Source: Triops longicaudatus
Taxonomy: Eukaryota > Arthropoda > Branchiopoda > Notostraca > Triopsidae
Length of the DNA: 64,000 nt
Reading direction: 5' to 3'
Assembly (NCBI GenBank): GCA_022885665.1
Contig: JAGQDJ010000017.1
Location: forward strand, 372,001-436,000
Part shown: piece after piece, positions 13,284 through 26,455 of the stretch
How positions within the stretch are numbered: position 1 is the first letter of the stretch
How the letters are laid out: every line of letters begins with the position of its first letter
Made by a program: the position numbers and the translations under genes
Notes under the pieces: model-generated
What the model was told of the DNA's origin: nothing
The model's input: only the letters and a program-made list of their open reading frames with translations
Databases searched by the model: none

Positions 13284-14255
13284 ATAAGGCGTCGAACATT
13301 TCAGCTCTTTCTTGGATATGAACCCTTGCCGATTTTTGTGATTTTTTAACAACTAAAGGACGATTAATTTGCCATATGGGCTATATTAATTTTGTTACTG
13401 TGGGTTACTGAATGTAAGGAACGCTAATTATTAATCCACTTCTTAATTTCTATAAGTCTGAATTACAAATCGTCTCGTATTTAAAAATTAATAACCGTAT
13501 CACACAATGTACGCAATGTGTGGCAACGACTAGAATGCAAAATATATGTCTAGACATGTGAAGATATCAGTGGAGCGTTCTTTACAAAATAACTTCACTG
13601 TATTTTACTACGTGTGAAAGGTAGAAGCAATAGTCACGACTACACGAATCAAATTTCATGACTGTCGCTACATGTGTAGAATTTCGTGGAAACCTGAATA
13701 TTCATTAAGATTAGACTGCTCATTTTTTTCGTAGAGTCCCTTTACACTTTATAAAGGAGGAACAGAAAACTTACAGTCGAAGTAGGTTACCGAACGAAAT
13801 ATGCCAGGCAAATTTTGCATTTTCTACGTCACGAACCCATCGGGCTTATTTCGTCTTATTCATTCGTATTGTAAATGAATGCATGTTTAGTGTTTTACGC
13901 TACTTTCAGTGGTTGTAAGGTACGGACATCTGTGGCGGGCACTCCAATAAAAAAAAAATCAAGTACTGACTTCGCGTATTAAATAAAGGCAAACTTGCGT
14001 GCTCAATGAACCCAATCATACCACGGCGAAAAGTTTGCCATCCCATATTAATGGGTTCTCCGAACGCGTCTGCGCGGTTCTATTACGACTGCCGCGTGAG
14101 CTTCCTACTTTGATGGGTTGCGCATGCTTCGTAGTATCTGGGAGCGAAGGCGCAAAAGTAGGACAACAAAAAAGCATTTTAGTTTGCGACAGGCTCTCAG
14201 CCTGCTCATTTGTCTACAACAGAGGAAGTTTTGATGTTCAAGGCTATACGTTATT
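13284..14255. other. Intergenic region between oxidases B and C
   Basis: About 970 bases with only short, non-coding-looking open frames. It separates the A/B pair from the structurally different copy C. No repeat or RNA gene is evident. Confidence 0.5.
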
Positions 14256-17200
14256 ATGGAGGACTCGGTCGCTGTCAAGTTTCATATTAACGGGAAACTT
14301 TACGAAGGTAATGAAAAATAATCAATCACTATTAACAATTACATATTAATTAATTACATATTATCTTCAGACATAATATGGAAGACTCGAACAAATAAAA
14401 ATTTTACTGACACTATTTTTTCAAAGTTGGACCAGAAATCGGCCACGAAGTTCTTGCCAATTTTATTCGGAACTCAGCTCACTTAAAAGGAACCAAAGTT
14501 CTTTGCAATGAAGGAGGATGCGGCCTCTGTATTGTTCAAGCGGAATTCGTGGATCCTATTACCAAAAAGCTTCAATGCTTCTCAGTTAACTCCGTACGGA
14601 TATTATCTTTTAAGAAATGTTAATACCGCATTATCCACACTAATTTATTACTATAGACTATATTATTATAAACTAGTACATCACAATATTTTAGAATAAT
14701 TGCACTACTTAAAATGCCTCTAATAATTAGCCATACTGCAAACCGCAGCGTTTAATTAAGCCGCTTCTCTTGAATTCCTAGTGCTTGGTGCCTGTCTTAA
14801 AATGCAATGGCTGGTCAATCACAACAATTGAAGGGCTGGGCTCGCGGGACACCGGATATCATCCCTTGCAAAGGAGGTTAGCGGAATTCAATGGAACACA
14901 ATGTGGCTATTGCAGCCCAGGAATGATCATGGCGGCACAAAGCTTGTTTTCAGCCAAAGATGGGTCTGTTTCTGTCAAAGAAATTGAAGACAACATGGAC
15001 GGCAATATTTGCCGCTGTACCGGCTACCGTCCTATTTTGGAAGCCTTTAAAAGCTTGGCTACTGATGCTCCTCCTACCATAACAGCCCCGGTCGATATCG
15101 AAGTACTGTCGCTTATTTGACTGCGTTTCACAGCTTGTGAAATTAGTTTCCTAAAATATATTCGTTAATTAGGAGTGTTCGAAGAGGCTGCAAAATGGTT
15201 GCTGTCCCCAGACCGGTAAACCTTGCGTTGGCAGCTGTCAAAATTCCAGTAAATTACAGCGGATTCGCTTACACGATGGGTCGGTTTGGTATCGGCCAGC
15301 GTCGTTGGTCGAATTGTACGAAAATTTGGCACAAATAGGCGACAACACATACCGCATTGTATCGGGGAACACCGGAGGTGGAGTTTACAAAAACGAGGAA
15401 GCTCCTTCTGCTTTTGTGGACGTGAGTGGAGTTCCGGACCTCTTCCTATTTTCCACCGAAGGTGTTTCTAGTGTTGAAGTAGGTGGTGCATTAGGGCTTA
15501 CCACCTTCAAAAAGATTTTGGAAGAAATTAGTGAAAAACGCGAAGGGTATGGCTACTCGGTTTCCTTGTCCAAACATGTTGGCATGATCGGCAATGTTTC
15601 TGTGCGAAACGTAAGTTTGAATTAGTTCATATGTGATCGTGATTTATTTCACTATTTTTATAACCGATGTTCTCGCGGTTTGTTTTTAGATTGGTTCCTT
15701 GGCGGGAAATCTTATGCTTAAACACGCCCATCCTGAGTTTCCATCCGACTTGTTCGTGATGCTGGAGGCAGCTGGCGCTCATTTAATCATTGGTGAGAAA
15801 AATATGAATTCAGTACCTTGTCCATGTAGCTTAAATTTCCAATTTTAGTTTCTCCTATAACAATACTGGCATGCAGTATACCCATCATATACCATATCTG
15901 ACGTTATATAAATGTGTTGCAGGTTCCAAATCAGGAGAAGTGGAGCTATCTTTAATTGAGTTTTTATCTCACGATATGCGACAGAAAGTTATTTTGAAGA
16001 TACGACTGTTCCCTTTGTCTGCAAACCACATGACCCGCACCTTTAAAGTAAGGGTTCCGCCTTCCTATGTACATTACGTAACTGATCTTATCGTACAGAT
16101 TACCCCGAGATCAGTCAATGCTCACGCTTACGTTAATGCAGCATTCTTGGTTAAAGTCAATTCCGAATATATCGTTGAAGAAAAACCGAATTTGGTATAT
16201 GGCGGAATTAATGCGACTTTCCATCATGCCACTGCCACAGAAGAATTTCTTACCAAGAAAAACTTATCAGACCTCCAGGTTTTGCAAACAGCTCTGAAAA
16301 TCTTAGGAGACGAGCTGAAACCGGAGTACAAAGCTCCGGATGCAAAGCCAGAGTATAAACGAAGCCTTGCTCAAGCCCTATTTTACAAGGCAAAGCATAA
16401 TAATCTATTACAAGTTTAATGTGATTTTATAATTCGGTTTTGTAGTTTGTATTAGGAGTTCTTGGTGACAAAGTTCATCCAAGCTTACGTAGTGGAGCTA
16501 CGGACTTGATTCGACCTGTATCATCCAGCCAGCAAACCTACGATGTTAGCAAAGTCGAAGGAGAACTCTACAAGCCTATGGTGAAATTCGAAGGCTACGC
16601 GCAGACTGCAGGTTTAAACTTGTACTTCAGTTTTCACTCGAAAATTTTAAGAATTTTGGGTTTTCAGGTGAAGCCCAATACACGAACGATATTCCTATAT
16701 ATCCAAATGAGCTGCATGCAGTTTTCGTCTTGTCTGACGTGGCTAACGCGAAGATTGTATCTATTGACCCATCCGTGGCTTTGGTAACTTATTCATTATA
16801 TTTCTCGCAATGTGCGGGCATTTTAAAGTTAATTTCTAAGACTTCTCTACATTTTTGCCTTCTAATTGCTAACTATTGCCATTTTCTTGTTAACAGGCTC
16901 AAAAAGGCGTGGTGGATTTCGTCTCAGCTAAAGACGTGCCGTACCGCAACCTTTTCATTGGAAAAGGTGACAACTTTGACTGGTTCGAAGATGAAGTTTT
17001 ATTTGCGGATGATCGAGTCGTTCACAACGGCCAACCCTTGGGTCTTATCCTTGCCAACACACCCGCCCAAGCTAAGGCAGCGGCTCAACTAGTAAAAGTG
17101 GAGTACGAAGTGACTGAGAAACCTGTGATCTTTTTGGAAGACGGCATGCGTGAGCCATCGCGTGTCGTCCCCAACACGATGTTCGGTCCGGTCGAAGGAT

Positions 17201-19719
17201 TGTTTTACCGTGGAGACTTAGAGGCAGCTATGGCCGAGTCCGACACTGTCCTTGAAGGAAGCATGTATTTCAACGGCCAATTCCATTTTTCCATGGAGCC
17301 CCAGGCCGCGCTCTGCGTTCCCACCGAAGACGGCATCGACGTTTACGCTGCGACGCAAGATTGTAACCAAACGCAACATTCAATCGCCCAAGCTCTGGGA
17401 ATCACCAAAAGCTCGTATGTTAGTGTTCTCTAATTCTGCAATGTGCAGTTTGCAGCTTTTTCATTTTCAGGATTTTAATAAAATAATAAAAATATACAGA
17501 AAAATAATTAAAATGTTTTGACAATTTAAAGGGTCAACGTGCAAGTTAAGAGACTGGGTGGTGCTTTCGGCAGTAAAATCTCGCGCTCGATCCTACCAGC
17601 TACTGCTGTGGCAGTAGCCGCCAACAAAGTGAAACGACCGGTGCGGATGTACATGGATTTGGAGACAAACATGCGTACCTGCGGGAGTCGAAGCCCGACT
17701 TACGCGAATTACAAGGTAACTGAATTTGAAAATATTCGGAATTTATACTAAAAGCTTTAAAAAATAAGGTCGGTGTCACCAAAGAAGGCAAGCTTCTGGC
17801 AGTTAAGGTTGACATATACTGTGATTGTGGGTGTAATATCAACGAAGGATCGTCGTGTTTGGCTACCCTCATGATGCAATCTTGCTATGATGCCAAGGCT
17901 TGGCGTTTGACACCTTATACTGTTAAAACTGACAAACCCCATAACACTTACATGCGTTGCCCCGGTAAGTCTTATCGAGATATTTTTGCCAAATATTTTC
18001 CGTGTGTATTTGTAATCGTCGCCGAGAAAATATTGTCAACCAATTTTAATTATACTTGAAATTTGGATCTTCATATTTTGTGCTATTTACTGAAATATCG
18101 AATATTTTACAGTTATTTTTTAAATAATGCTTACATTCGTTCGTCACATAGGAATTTGCAAAGGTATTGGCTTAATTGAAAACATTTTCGAGCACGTGGG
18201 CTGCAAACTGAAGAAAAATAGCGTGGACTTGCGTTTGATGAATTTGCAAGCAAGCGGTCCTAATCTTGCTGGAAAGGAAATGGACGGAGCGCTATACAGA
18301 CGAATGCTGAACCAGCTTCTAGAGACCTCGGATTACAACAATCGCAAAGCCGCTATCGAAAAGTTTAATCGAGTATGCAAATAATGATAATAATAATAAC
18401 AATAATAAGTTATGTTAAACATTCTTCGTTATATCGTGGTGCAAAGGAAAATCGTTGGAAAAAACGAGGCATTGGCATGACCCCTCTTGTATTTCCGTTA
18501 GACTACGGAGAGTTTAAGTATAATGGTTATGTAGCTGTGTATTCCCAGGACGGCAGTGTTGCAGTCTCGCACGGTATTTCAACTTCTGTACTTTTAACTA
18601 TTCTATTTTTTAATGAACTACCTAGCTTTATACTTTGCTACTTTTTTATTATCGCACATCCAGGAGGCATAGATTGCGGACAAGGAGTGAACACGAAAGT
18701 GGCCCAAGCGGTAGCTACTGAATTAGGAATTCCCATGGACTATATTAAATTCAAACCTACTACCACGTTGCTAAATCCAAATGGGTCAACCACAGGAGCT
18801 TCATTAACAAGCGACTTGTGTACTTACGTAAGGACCCCACTGTCTTTAAAAAAGTATTATTAGTAACACAAAATCTAATTTGCCCTATTTAGGCTTGTCT
18901 TGTGTCAGCACGCGAAATCAAAGAAAGAATGCGACCTATCAAGGAGGCCAATCCTGATTTATCGTGGAAAGAACTCATTCAGAAATGCCACAAGGAAAAC
19001 GTAGACCTTTGTGCACGTCATTTGTAATAGGACAAATTTTATCTTTACTGAGTTCATAATTTGTAAAAATATATTAAGGTACACGCCCAAGGACCAATTG
19101 AAAGGATACAATATTTACGCTGCAGCCCTGGTAGAGATAGAAATGGACATCCTTACGGGCGAACGGCAGATTTTGCGCACAGATATTTACGAAGATGCGG
19201 GACAAAGTGTGAGCCCCTTGGTAGACGTCGGGCAAGTGGAGGGAGCCTTCGTAATGGGTCTTGGATTTTGGCTTTCGGAGCGTTTGCTGTACGACCCCGA
19301 AACTGGTCGGAACATTACGACCGGCACGTGGAACTACAAACCTCCTTTAGCTAAAGACATCCCAATTGACTTCCGTGTCACTTTACTAAAAGACGCTCCT
19401 AATCCTTTCGGTGTTTTAAGAGCTAAATGTAACGAGACTTATAAAGAAAAGTACGCTCCAGTTTCGCTAATATGTATTTTTCACAGCTACTGGTGAAGCT
19501 GCCCTGTCCAGCGCAGCAGCTGTGATGTGCGCTCTCCGCGAAGCCATCACATCAGCAAGAGCCGATTCCGGTGTGGAAGGATGGTACCAAATGGGTAAAT
19601 ATAAAAACTACACTTCTTTATGAATTTAATTTAACGCACTTTGTTTACTAGACGGACCTATTACAGTTGAAGCTGCACAACAATTGTGCTTACTTCGGCC
19701 TGAAGTCTTTACATTCTGA
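14256..19719 (+). CDS. AOX: Aldehyde oxidase-like molybdo-flavoenzyme, copy C
   Basis: Nineteen exons (14256-14307, 14427-14593, 14782-15102, 15173-15610, 15690-15792, 15923-16047, 16099-16389, 16446-16611, 16668-16783, 16897-17414, 17532-17715 ... 19652-19719) encode about 1281 residues. An in-frame TGA upstream fixes the ATG, so there is no CxxC extension. Iron-sulphur motifs are CNEGGCGLC, QCGYCSPG and CRCTGYRP. The FAD motif is YRIVSGNT and the molybdenum loop GGAFGSKISR. The catalytic Glu (about 1227) sits in TGEAA rather than TGEPP. Several introns present in A/B are missing: exon 4 fuses A/B exons 5 and 6, and exon 17 fuses 19 to 21. Intron 7 appears to use a GC donor (AAG|GCAAAG). AATAAA lies about 80 bases past the stop. 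It is the most divergent of the five. Confidence 0.92.
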
Positions 19720-20513
19720 AAGCTTTATTAGAAGCGGCGTATTAAAGGTCACATATTCACAAATCATGTAGAATTGGGCCAAAGTATTGGTTGGGGATAA
19801 TAAATAAAAATGATAATGTCACACAAGATAGCCAAAAAAATGTCAAAAAGGAATTAGTGTATTATGTGAAGAAATGAGGGAAGTTATCGTTAAACTTTGG
19901 ACGAATTTTGAAGCAGGTTCTTCCAGCACACAAGTAAGAAGCGGCATGTAAGAGTTATTACTTATATTACTGCTACTAATGGTTTATTACTTACGTGATA
20001 AGTACGTTCCCAAAAATTTCACCGCATCTTGTGGTAGGGCATCCAAATTGCCGTGTCGAGGTGTGTACGAAACGAGGCTTTCACTCTTGCTACTCCAATA
20101 TCTTCTCCCCTGGGTTCTATGGACTTCTTAGGATCTCGAAATTTAAATTCGTGCCCTGCATCTCATCTTTTCGCAAAAGTCCGCTCACTTTTGGCAAGCG
20201 CAAACATCTCTAATAATGGTTGGGGTTCTTCCGGTATACAACTAAAACTCAAACGACCTTGACTCGATGAGCAGCATAAACCCCTCGGGCACATAAACTA
20301 AATTAGTGGAAATCAGCTAACGGTCGAGTCTACACGTACACAAGTTATCTGCACCGTCTACATGACGCTGCGTCTACTGTCGTGACTTTAACTGTGATAA
20401 CATTCCCCAGTTTGAATTCAGTTCTTCCAGAGTGGCCTATGCGTCTGAGCTGTGTCTCACTTGACTGATAACATTCACCAGCGTTAATTCAGTCCTTAAC
20501 GTGTTTTCTAGCA
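19720..20513. other. Intergenic region between oxidases C and D
   Basis: AATAAATAAA near 19799 is a good polyadenylation signal for copy C. From about 20160 onward the sequence is homologous to 27266-27635 upstream of copy E, so it probably contains the duplicated promoter of D. Confidence 0.6.
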
Positions 20514-23500
20514 ATGAAGCCAGACCATTGTGTACAACTAACAGCCGCCGGCGATGAGGCCTCTGTGAGGTTTACCATAAACGGGCAACTTTACAAAGGT
20601 AAATATCTTGGTCAGAAAAGTCTTTTACAAACTATATATTTATAGTTAAATTTTAGTAGTGGTTACATTTTTCTTTTCTTGTTAGTTTCCAGTGATGCAG
20701 ACGTCCATTATCGCCTAACTGACTTCATCCGGCAACAGGCAGGATTAACAGGCACTAAATATATGTGTAGAGAAGGAGGTTGCGGCGCATGCGTAGTTAC
20801 TGTTACCAAGCAGGATCCTGAAACCAAAGTCTTGCAAACCTTCAGCGTTAATTCGGTGAGCCGTCATGATTTACTTCCTTTTAAGTCTCAAGAACTGGTT
20901 GTCACTGGTTTTGTCTCCTTTTTTATTATAGTGCCTTACTCCTGTTCTTTCTTGCGATGGCTGGGAAATAACCACAGTTGAGGGTTTGGGCTCACAGCAC
21001 AAGGGATACCATCCACTGCAATCTCAGCTAGCAAACGGCAATGGAACGCAATGTGGCTTTTGCTCGCCCGGCATGGTTATGTCGATGCATGGCTTGGTCA
21101 AATCTAAGAGGAATAACCTTACTATGCAAGATGTCGAGGACCACTTGGATGGAAATATTTGTCGCTGCACGGGCTACAGACCTATCATGGACGCCTATAA
21201 GTCCTTTGCATCCGATGCACCCACGGAGCTGAAAGAACTCTGCAAAGACTTGGAGGTATTGAGTGTCTATGTAGCTAGGAAGAAAGGCGGAAATTCAGAC
21301 TAACTAATTAACTTTTTAGGATTTGGGAAAATGCCCCCGAACTGGCGGACCTTGTGCCGGACTGTGTGCAAGCAACGGAGCCGAAAACGGTACAAGTGAG
21401 AACCATGACGAAGAAGCCGGGGATGAAGAAATGGTACCCGTAACTCTACGAGGTGGGGAATGGTACAAACCGAAAGGGGTGAAACAGCTTCAGAAATTAT
21501 TGCAGATCCTAGGAGACAAGAAATATCGCCTAGTAGCGGGCAATACGGGCACAGGTATTTTTCCTAAAATAAGACAACCAACCGAGCCTTTTTGCCAGTG
21601 TTGAAACTAACAAATGTATATGTTTGAATTCTGTGGTAGGCGTCTTCAAGCAAGATGGACCCTACGAGGCATATATTGACATCAGCAGGATCTCCAGCTT
21701 GTATTATTCGTCACTAAACACGCCACTGGTGATTGGTGGAGCTCTGAATTTAACTCGTGTTGCGGAAATATTTAGCTCGGTTGCGCAGAACAATCCAGAG
21801 TATGCCTACACTACCGTTTTGGCAAAGCATGTGAGGAAAATCGCCAGTGTTCCTGTTCGGAACGTGAGTATATGCTACCTCTGTAACTGAATACCTTGTA
21901 GCATGGCTTTATGGAAATGTTGTAGGCTGGAAGCCTTGCAGGAAACTTAATGATGAAGCATGATCACCACGCTTTCCCTTCAGATGTCTTCATCATGCTC
22001 CAAACTGTAGGGGCTCAAGTTAACATAAGTAAATCCAGTTGAATAGAGTAACATGAGTAAATCCATATAACGTGCTCATATCTTAAAATGTAGTGGCCAA
22101 AAATGGAACGACGGAAACTCTCACTTTGGATGATTTCCTTTTTGTGGACATGCAAGGAAAGTTTATTACGAGCATTGCTTTGCCTCCCTTGTCTGAAGAA
22201 CACGTCTTACGTACCTTCAAGGTAAAAATAATCTATATATATATATTTTTAAAAGTCATTACATTGTTTTTTTTCTACTTGTCTAGATTATGCCTCGTTG
22301 CCATAACGCTCATGCATACGTAAACGCTGGCTTTTTGGCCCAGGTAGGCCCTGCTCCTAGTTTCCGTATCATTGGTCGTCCACGAATTTGCTATGGAGGT
22401 ATTCGGCCTGATTTCATCCACGCAAAGCAAACGGAGGAATTTTTGACGGATAAAAATCTGGGCGAAGAAGTAGTGCTAAAAGAAGCACTCAAGATATTAG
22501 GGGAGGAGTTGAAGCCTGATTACATTCCACCGGATTCCACACCGGAATACCGGAAGCATCTCGCACAAGCTCTTTTCTATAAAGTAAATCTTTATTTAAT
22601 TATTTTTTTGTCAGATCTAATTTGCAACATCTGTTTTTAGTTTGTATTGGGAGTCCTTGGAGATTCGGTAGACCCCAAAATAAGAAGTGGATCTTTAGAC
22701 TTGTTTCGTCCATTGTCGTCCGGAAAACAAAGTTTTGACATCAACAAGGATGAGTTTCCGTTAAATGAACCGATTCCGAAGGTGGAAGCATTGGTGCAAT
22801 GCTCTGGTATATCTTTTCTTCATGATATCGTTGTTTTTTTTTTTGTGTGTGTGTTGTACTATTTGCTTTTTCGTAAATAGGTGAAGCGCAGTACGTGAAT
22901 GATATTCCCCATCACACCAACGAACTTCATGGCGCCTTCGTCCTAAGTACTATCGCTAATGCGTCCATTAAAAAGATAGATTCGTCTGCTGCCTTGGTAA
23001 GCTCTTAGAGATCTATTTTCCCGTTTGCTGTAATATAGTTAGTTATTAACGCGAATTTATTAAGCTCTGCTTTTCTTGCTCTTGAAAAAGATGCCTGGTG
23101 ATAGAAAGCTTTCTTTCTGTGGGGTTTTAACACAAAATCTAATAATAAGATTTGGTGCTACTGAAAACTAGGCTTTGGATGGTGTAGTGGCTTTTCTGGA
23201 CTATCGGGATGCTCCAGCTTCTGGAAGGAATTGCATCTTCGAAGGAGGCGAAGCTCCATCGGGCATGGAGGTGCCGGAAACGGAAGAGGTACATTGTCCC
23301 ATAAAAAATATTCGGGAAGGAAAATGCGGCACTGCTCTGTTTCAACACGAGTTAACCATTAACACTTTGAAGCGCATAGTGAAACGTCTCGGATTGGATT
23401 TTTTTAAAGGTTGAAATTATTCGAAAAATTGTGTTCCAGAAAGTTCGTGGAGTACGGGGATTTATCCGAGCAAAAGACATTCCCGGGATAAACAACTTTA

Positions 23501-26455
23501 TGCCCTCGCGCGCATTCCGTGAAGAGGTCGGGTTAGTAGGCTAGACTCTTAGCCCGTGAAATTTAAGCAAATCTTATGAAGCTGCAGCTCCGCATTTTCT
23601 CTTTCTGTGGCCAATTTCTTTCGGAAACTAATATTTGTTTGACACTACAGATTTTCTCCAGTGGAAAGGTTCATTATGCAGGCCAGCCTTTAGGCATGAT
23701 CATTGCGAAGGATTTGCCTACTGCATTAAGTGCAGCTAAGCTTGTTCGTGTAGATTATGAGAAAATTGGGAAACCTATCCTAACCATCAAAGACGCCTTG
23801 AAAGAAGGCCAGACTATTGAGCACAATGCATTTGCTCCATTGGAACTCCTCCGTAGTGGTGATATTGATAGTATGAACATCGAATTCTTTGAGATTACAC
23901 TCCTTTTACCATATTAATCTTGTTGCTTTCTTTAATGATTGACTTGTATTGTTTGCCAGGTGCTTTGCGCGATGCCCCTGTCCAGATTGAAGGAGAATTT
24001 GAGATCGGAACCCAATATCATTATACCATGGAAACACACGTCACTCTCTGCGTACCGACCGAAGATGGCTTAGACGTGTTTTGTGCCACCCAGGACATTG
24101 ATACAGCTCAAACCTCTATCGCAAAAGCTGTTGGAATAAAGAAACACAAGTAGGTTTACTTGCTGCATCATATTCGCTTTTGATGCTTTTATTTCGTTAT
24201 TATCGTGTAATATCAATATTTACCATTTTATTTTCTTCGTTTGTTTTTATTTTTCTAATTATTTTTTTATTTTTTTTTTTTTTTTTTGCTACATAGAGTC
24301 AATATGCAAGTGAGAAGATTAGGAGGAGCTTACGGAGGCAAGATTTCGCGCAATTTGTTCGCTGCGACGGCATGCGCCATTGCAGCGACAAAATTCAACC
24401 GACCTGTTCGCGTAGCGATGGATTTGCACTCGAACATGGAAGCGATAGGCGGTCGCTTGCCGTATTACTGCAAATACAAGGTAAAATGGAGCACTCTGTA
24501 GGAATGGTCAGAAGACTTTCGTTTTCGTAGGTGGGCGTCACTAATGACGGCAAGCTGGAAGGCGTTAAAATGGACATTATAAGTGATTGCGGATGGAACT
24601 TCAACGAAGGCACGGCATTCTTCGCCGCCAACTTGGCTCAAAATTGCTATGATGCTAAAGCCTGGCACGTGACGCCTTATTTAGCTAGAACTCACACACC
24701 GTCGAACACATATTGTCGGTCGCCCGGAACAACTCAAGGCATCGCGATAATCGAGAACCTCATGGAACACGTAGCTTTCCAATTAAAAATGGATCCCCTC
24801 GAACTCCGTATGAAGAACATTCGCTATGATAAGCCCCCCTTCATGGGGAGACCCTTGAACGGGAAAGCACTAGTCGATATCATTAATCAAGTAAAGGAGT
24901 CATCGGAATATGAATCCCGTAAGCAACAAGTCGCGATTTTCAATCAGGTAATCTAATCATTCGATGCTACTCAAATTAATTTGTTTCATTTAATCTAAAT
25001 ATCATTTAACTCAATACGTGTCCTATGAAGTTATTTAGTAGAAGTCTTTTTTCTATTGTAGAACAACCGATGGAAAAAGCGCGGAATTTATTTGACACCC
25101 ATGGTCTACCCAGTTGATTATCCACCTGTTTTCCGCTACAATGTTCTTGTTTCCATTTACCATGGTGATGGTTCAGTTTCCATTAGCCATGGTGGTGTCG
25201 AAATGGGTCAAGGAATTAATACGAAAGTAAGATTTGTTTTAATGCTATTAATCCTTATTTATTCGAAGAAAGACGTCTAAATTAATTGCATTACTACAGG
25301 TAGCGCAGACTGCAGCTTACGAGCTAGGAATTCCAGTTTCCATGATCAGCGTAAAACCAACCAATGCCTTTACGAATCCAAATGGGAGTACGACTGGTGG
25401 TTCTATGACGAGTGAGCTTAACTGCCACGTAAGTTAAAAACGTTCAATCTGTAAATGGTGTATTTTTTTATTTCTATTTTTTCCCTCCAAACAGGCTGTC
25501 TCTGTAGCTTGTCGTCAGCTATTAGAGAAAATGCGACCGATCAGAGAGGAGTTAAACAACCCTTCTTGGGAAGAACTAGTGGAAACTTGTCACCAAAGGA
25601 ATATCGATTTGTGCAGCCGCCACTTGTAAATCTATAATTTCAAGAAATGACCAACGTAACCGCGGCTTTGACTACTCTAGGTACACGCCTCTCGATAACA
25701 TACCCGGTTATGACATTTTTGGAGCCACAGTTGTAGAAGTAGAACTGGACGTATTGACTGGCGAAAGACAAGTAAATTCCTTAAGTGCTATAATTTTATT
25801 ACTGATTTATTATTTCACTACGTTTTATGCCTCCAGATATTGCGTGCAGATATATTGGAAGATGCTGGGCAGAGTTTGTCGCCGTTGGTGGATATTGGGC
25901 AAGTTGAAGGAGCTTTTGTGATGGGACTCGGACTGTGGCTGTCTGAACGTGTTCAGTACGATGCTGATACTGGAAGAAAGCTTAATACTAGCACTTGGGT
26001 ACGGTGTCGTTTTTGCACTTTGAAGAACAGATAAACATGTCAGTTTCTGCCATTTTTAGGATTACAAGCCACCTGCCAATAAGGATATTCCCATTGACTT
26101 CCGTGTAACGTTGTTGCACAATGCCCCCAACCCCTTCGGCGTTCTCCGCTCCAAGGGTGAATGTGTATAGCATTATGTAATACCGTTTCACTTGACCTGC
26201 CATTTTTGTTTTGTAGCTACTGGCGAGCCACCGTTATGCATGTCTTGTGCGGCGCTTTTTGCTTTACGACAGGCTGTCGATGCTGCAAGGAAGGATGTGG
26301 GCATTAAAGAATGGTATCAATTAGGTAACATATTTTTCCATTTTGAACTTACGAGAAGGATAGCGAATGTATTTTTTCTAGACGGACCGGCTACTGTTGA
26401 TTTAATTCAACGCTTCACGTTAGCGGACGCCTCAACTTTCACTTACCGCTCGTAG
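20514..26455 (+). CDS. AOX: Aldehyde oxidase-like molybdo-flavoenzyme, copy D (two alternative forms of exon 11)
   Basis: Starts MKPDHCVQ and has 23 exon positions: 20514-20598, 20686-20855, 20932-21255, 21320-21554, 21640-21863, 21926-22028, 22094-22221, 22287-22583, 22641-22806, 22881-22996, exon 11, 23651-23870, 23960-24149, 24297-24480, 24531-24947 ... 26382-26455. Exon 11 exists as 11a (23172-23288) or 11b (23440-23535), giving about 1310 or 1303 residues. Motifs: CREGGCGAC, QCGFCSPG, CRCTGYRP, YRLVAGNT, GGAYGGKISR and catalytic TGEPP. There is no CxxC extension. An Ile follows GGAYGGK and there is no NAD motif, which fits an aldehyde oxidase. The alternative exon would change a loop of the molybdenum domain and so possibly substrate entry (inference). 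Confidence 0.93.
23172..23288 (+). other. Alternative exon 11a of oxidase D
   Basis: 117 bases, phase 0 at both ends, AG acceptor and GT donor (GAAGAG|GTACAT). It encodes 39 residues (ALDGVVAFLDYRDAP...PETEE) that align to the GVRGFxxAKDIPG segment of the other copies. Its length matches the standard segment, but the AKDIPG signature has become YRDAPA. Confidence 0.8.
23440..23535 (+). other. Alternative exon 11b of oxidase D
   Basis: 96 bases, phase 0 at both ends, donor TTA|GTAGGC. It encodes 32 residues beginning KVRGVRGFIRAKDIPG. It aligns to the same segment as 11a, keeps the conserved AKDIPG, and joins exon 12 (IFSSGKVHYAGQP) in frame. It is about 7 residues shorter than 11a. Confidence 0.8.
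24254..24289. repeat. T-rich run in intron 13 of oxidase D
   Basis: An almost pure T stretch of about 35 bases just upstream of the exon 14 acceptor (exon 14 starts at 24297). Confidence 0.7.

Noticed and set aside
13999..14349. Open frame of about 116 codons upstream of and overlapping oxidase C
   Set aside because: It overlaps exon 1 of C in another frame, runs into intron 1, and shows no family resemblance.
23536..23560. In-frame TAG after exon 11b of D, read as a broken exon
   Set aside because: The exon ends at TTA|GTAGGC, so the TAG lies in the intron. The spliced frame continues into IFSSGKVHY.
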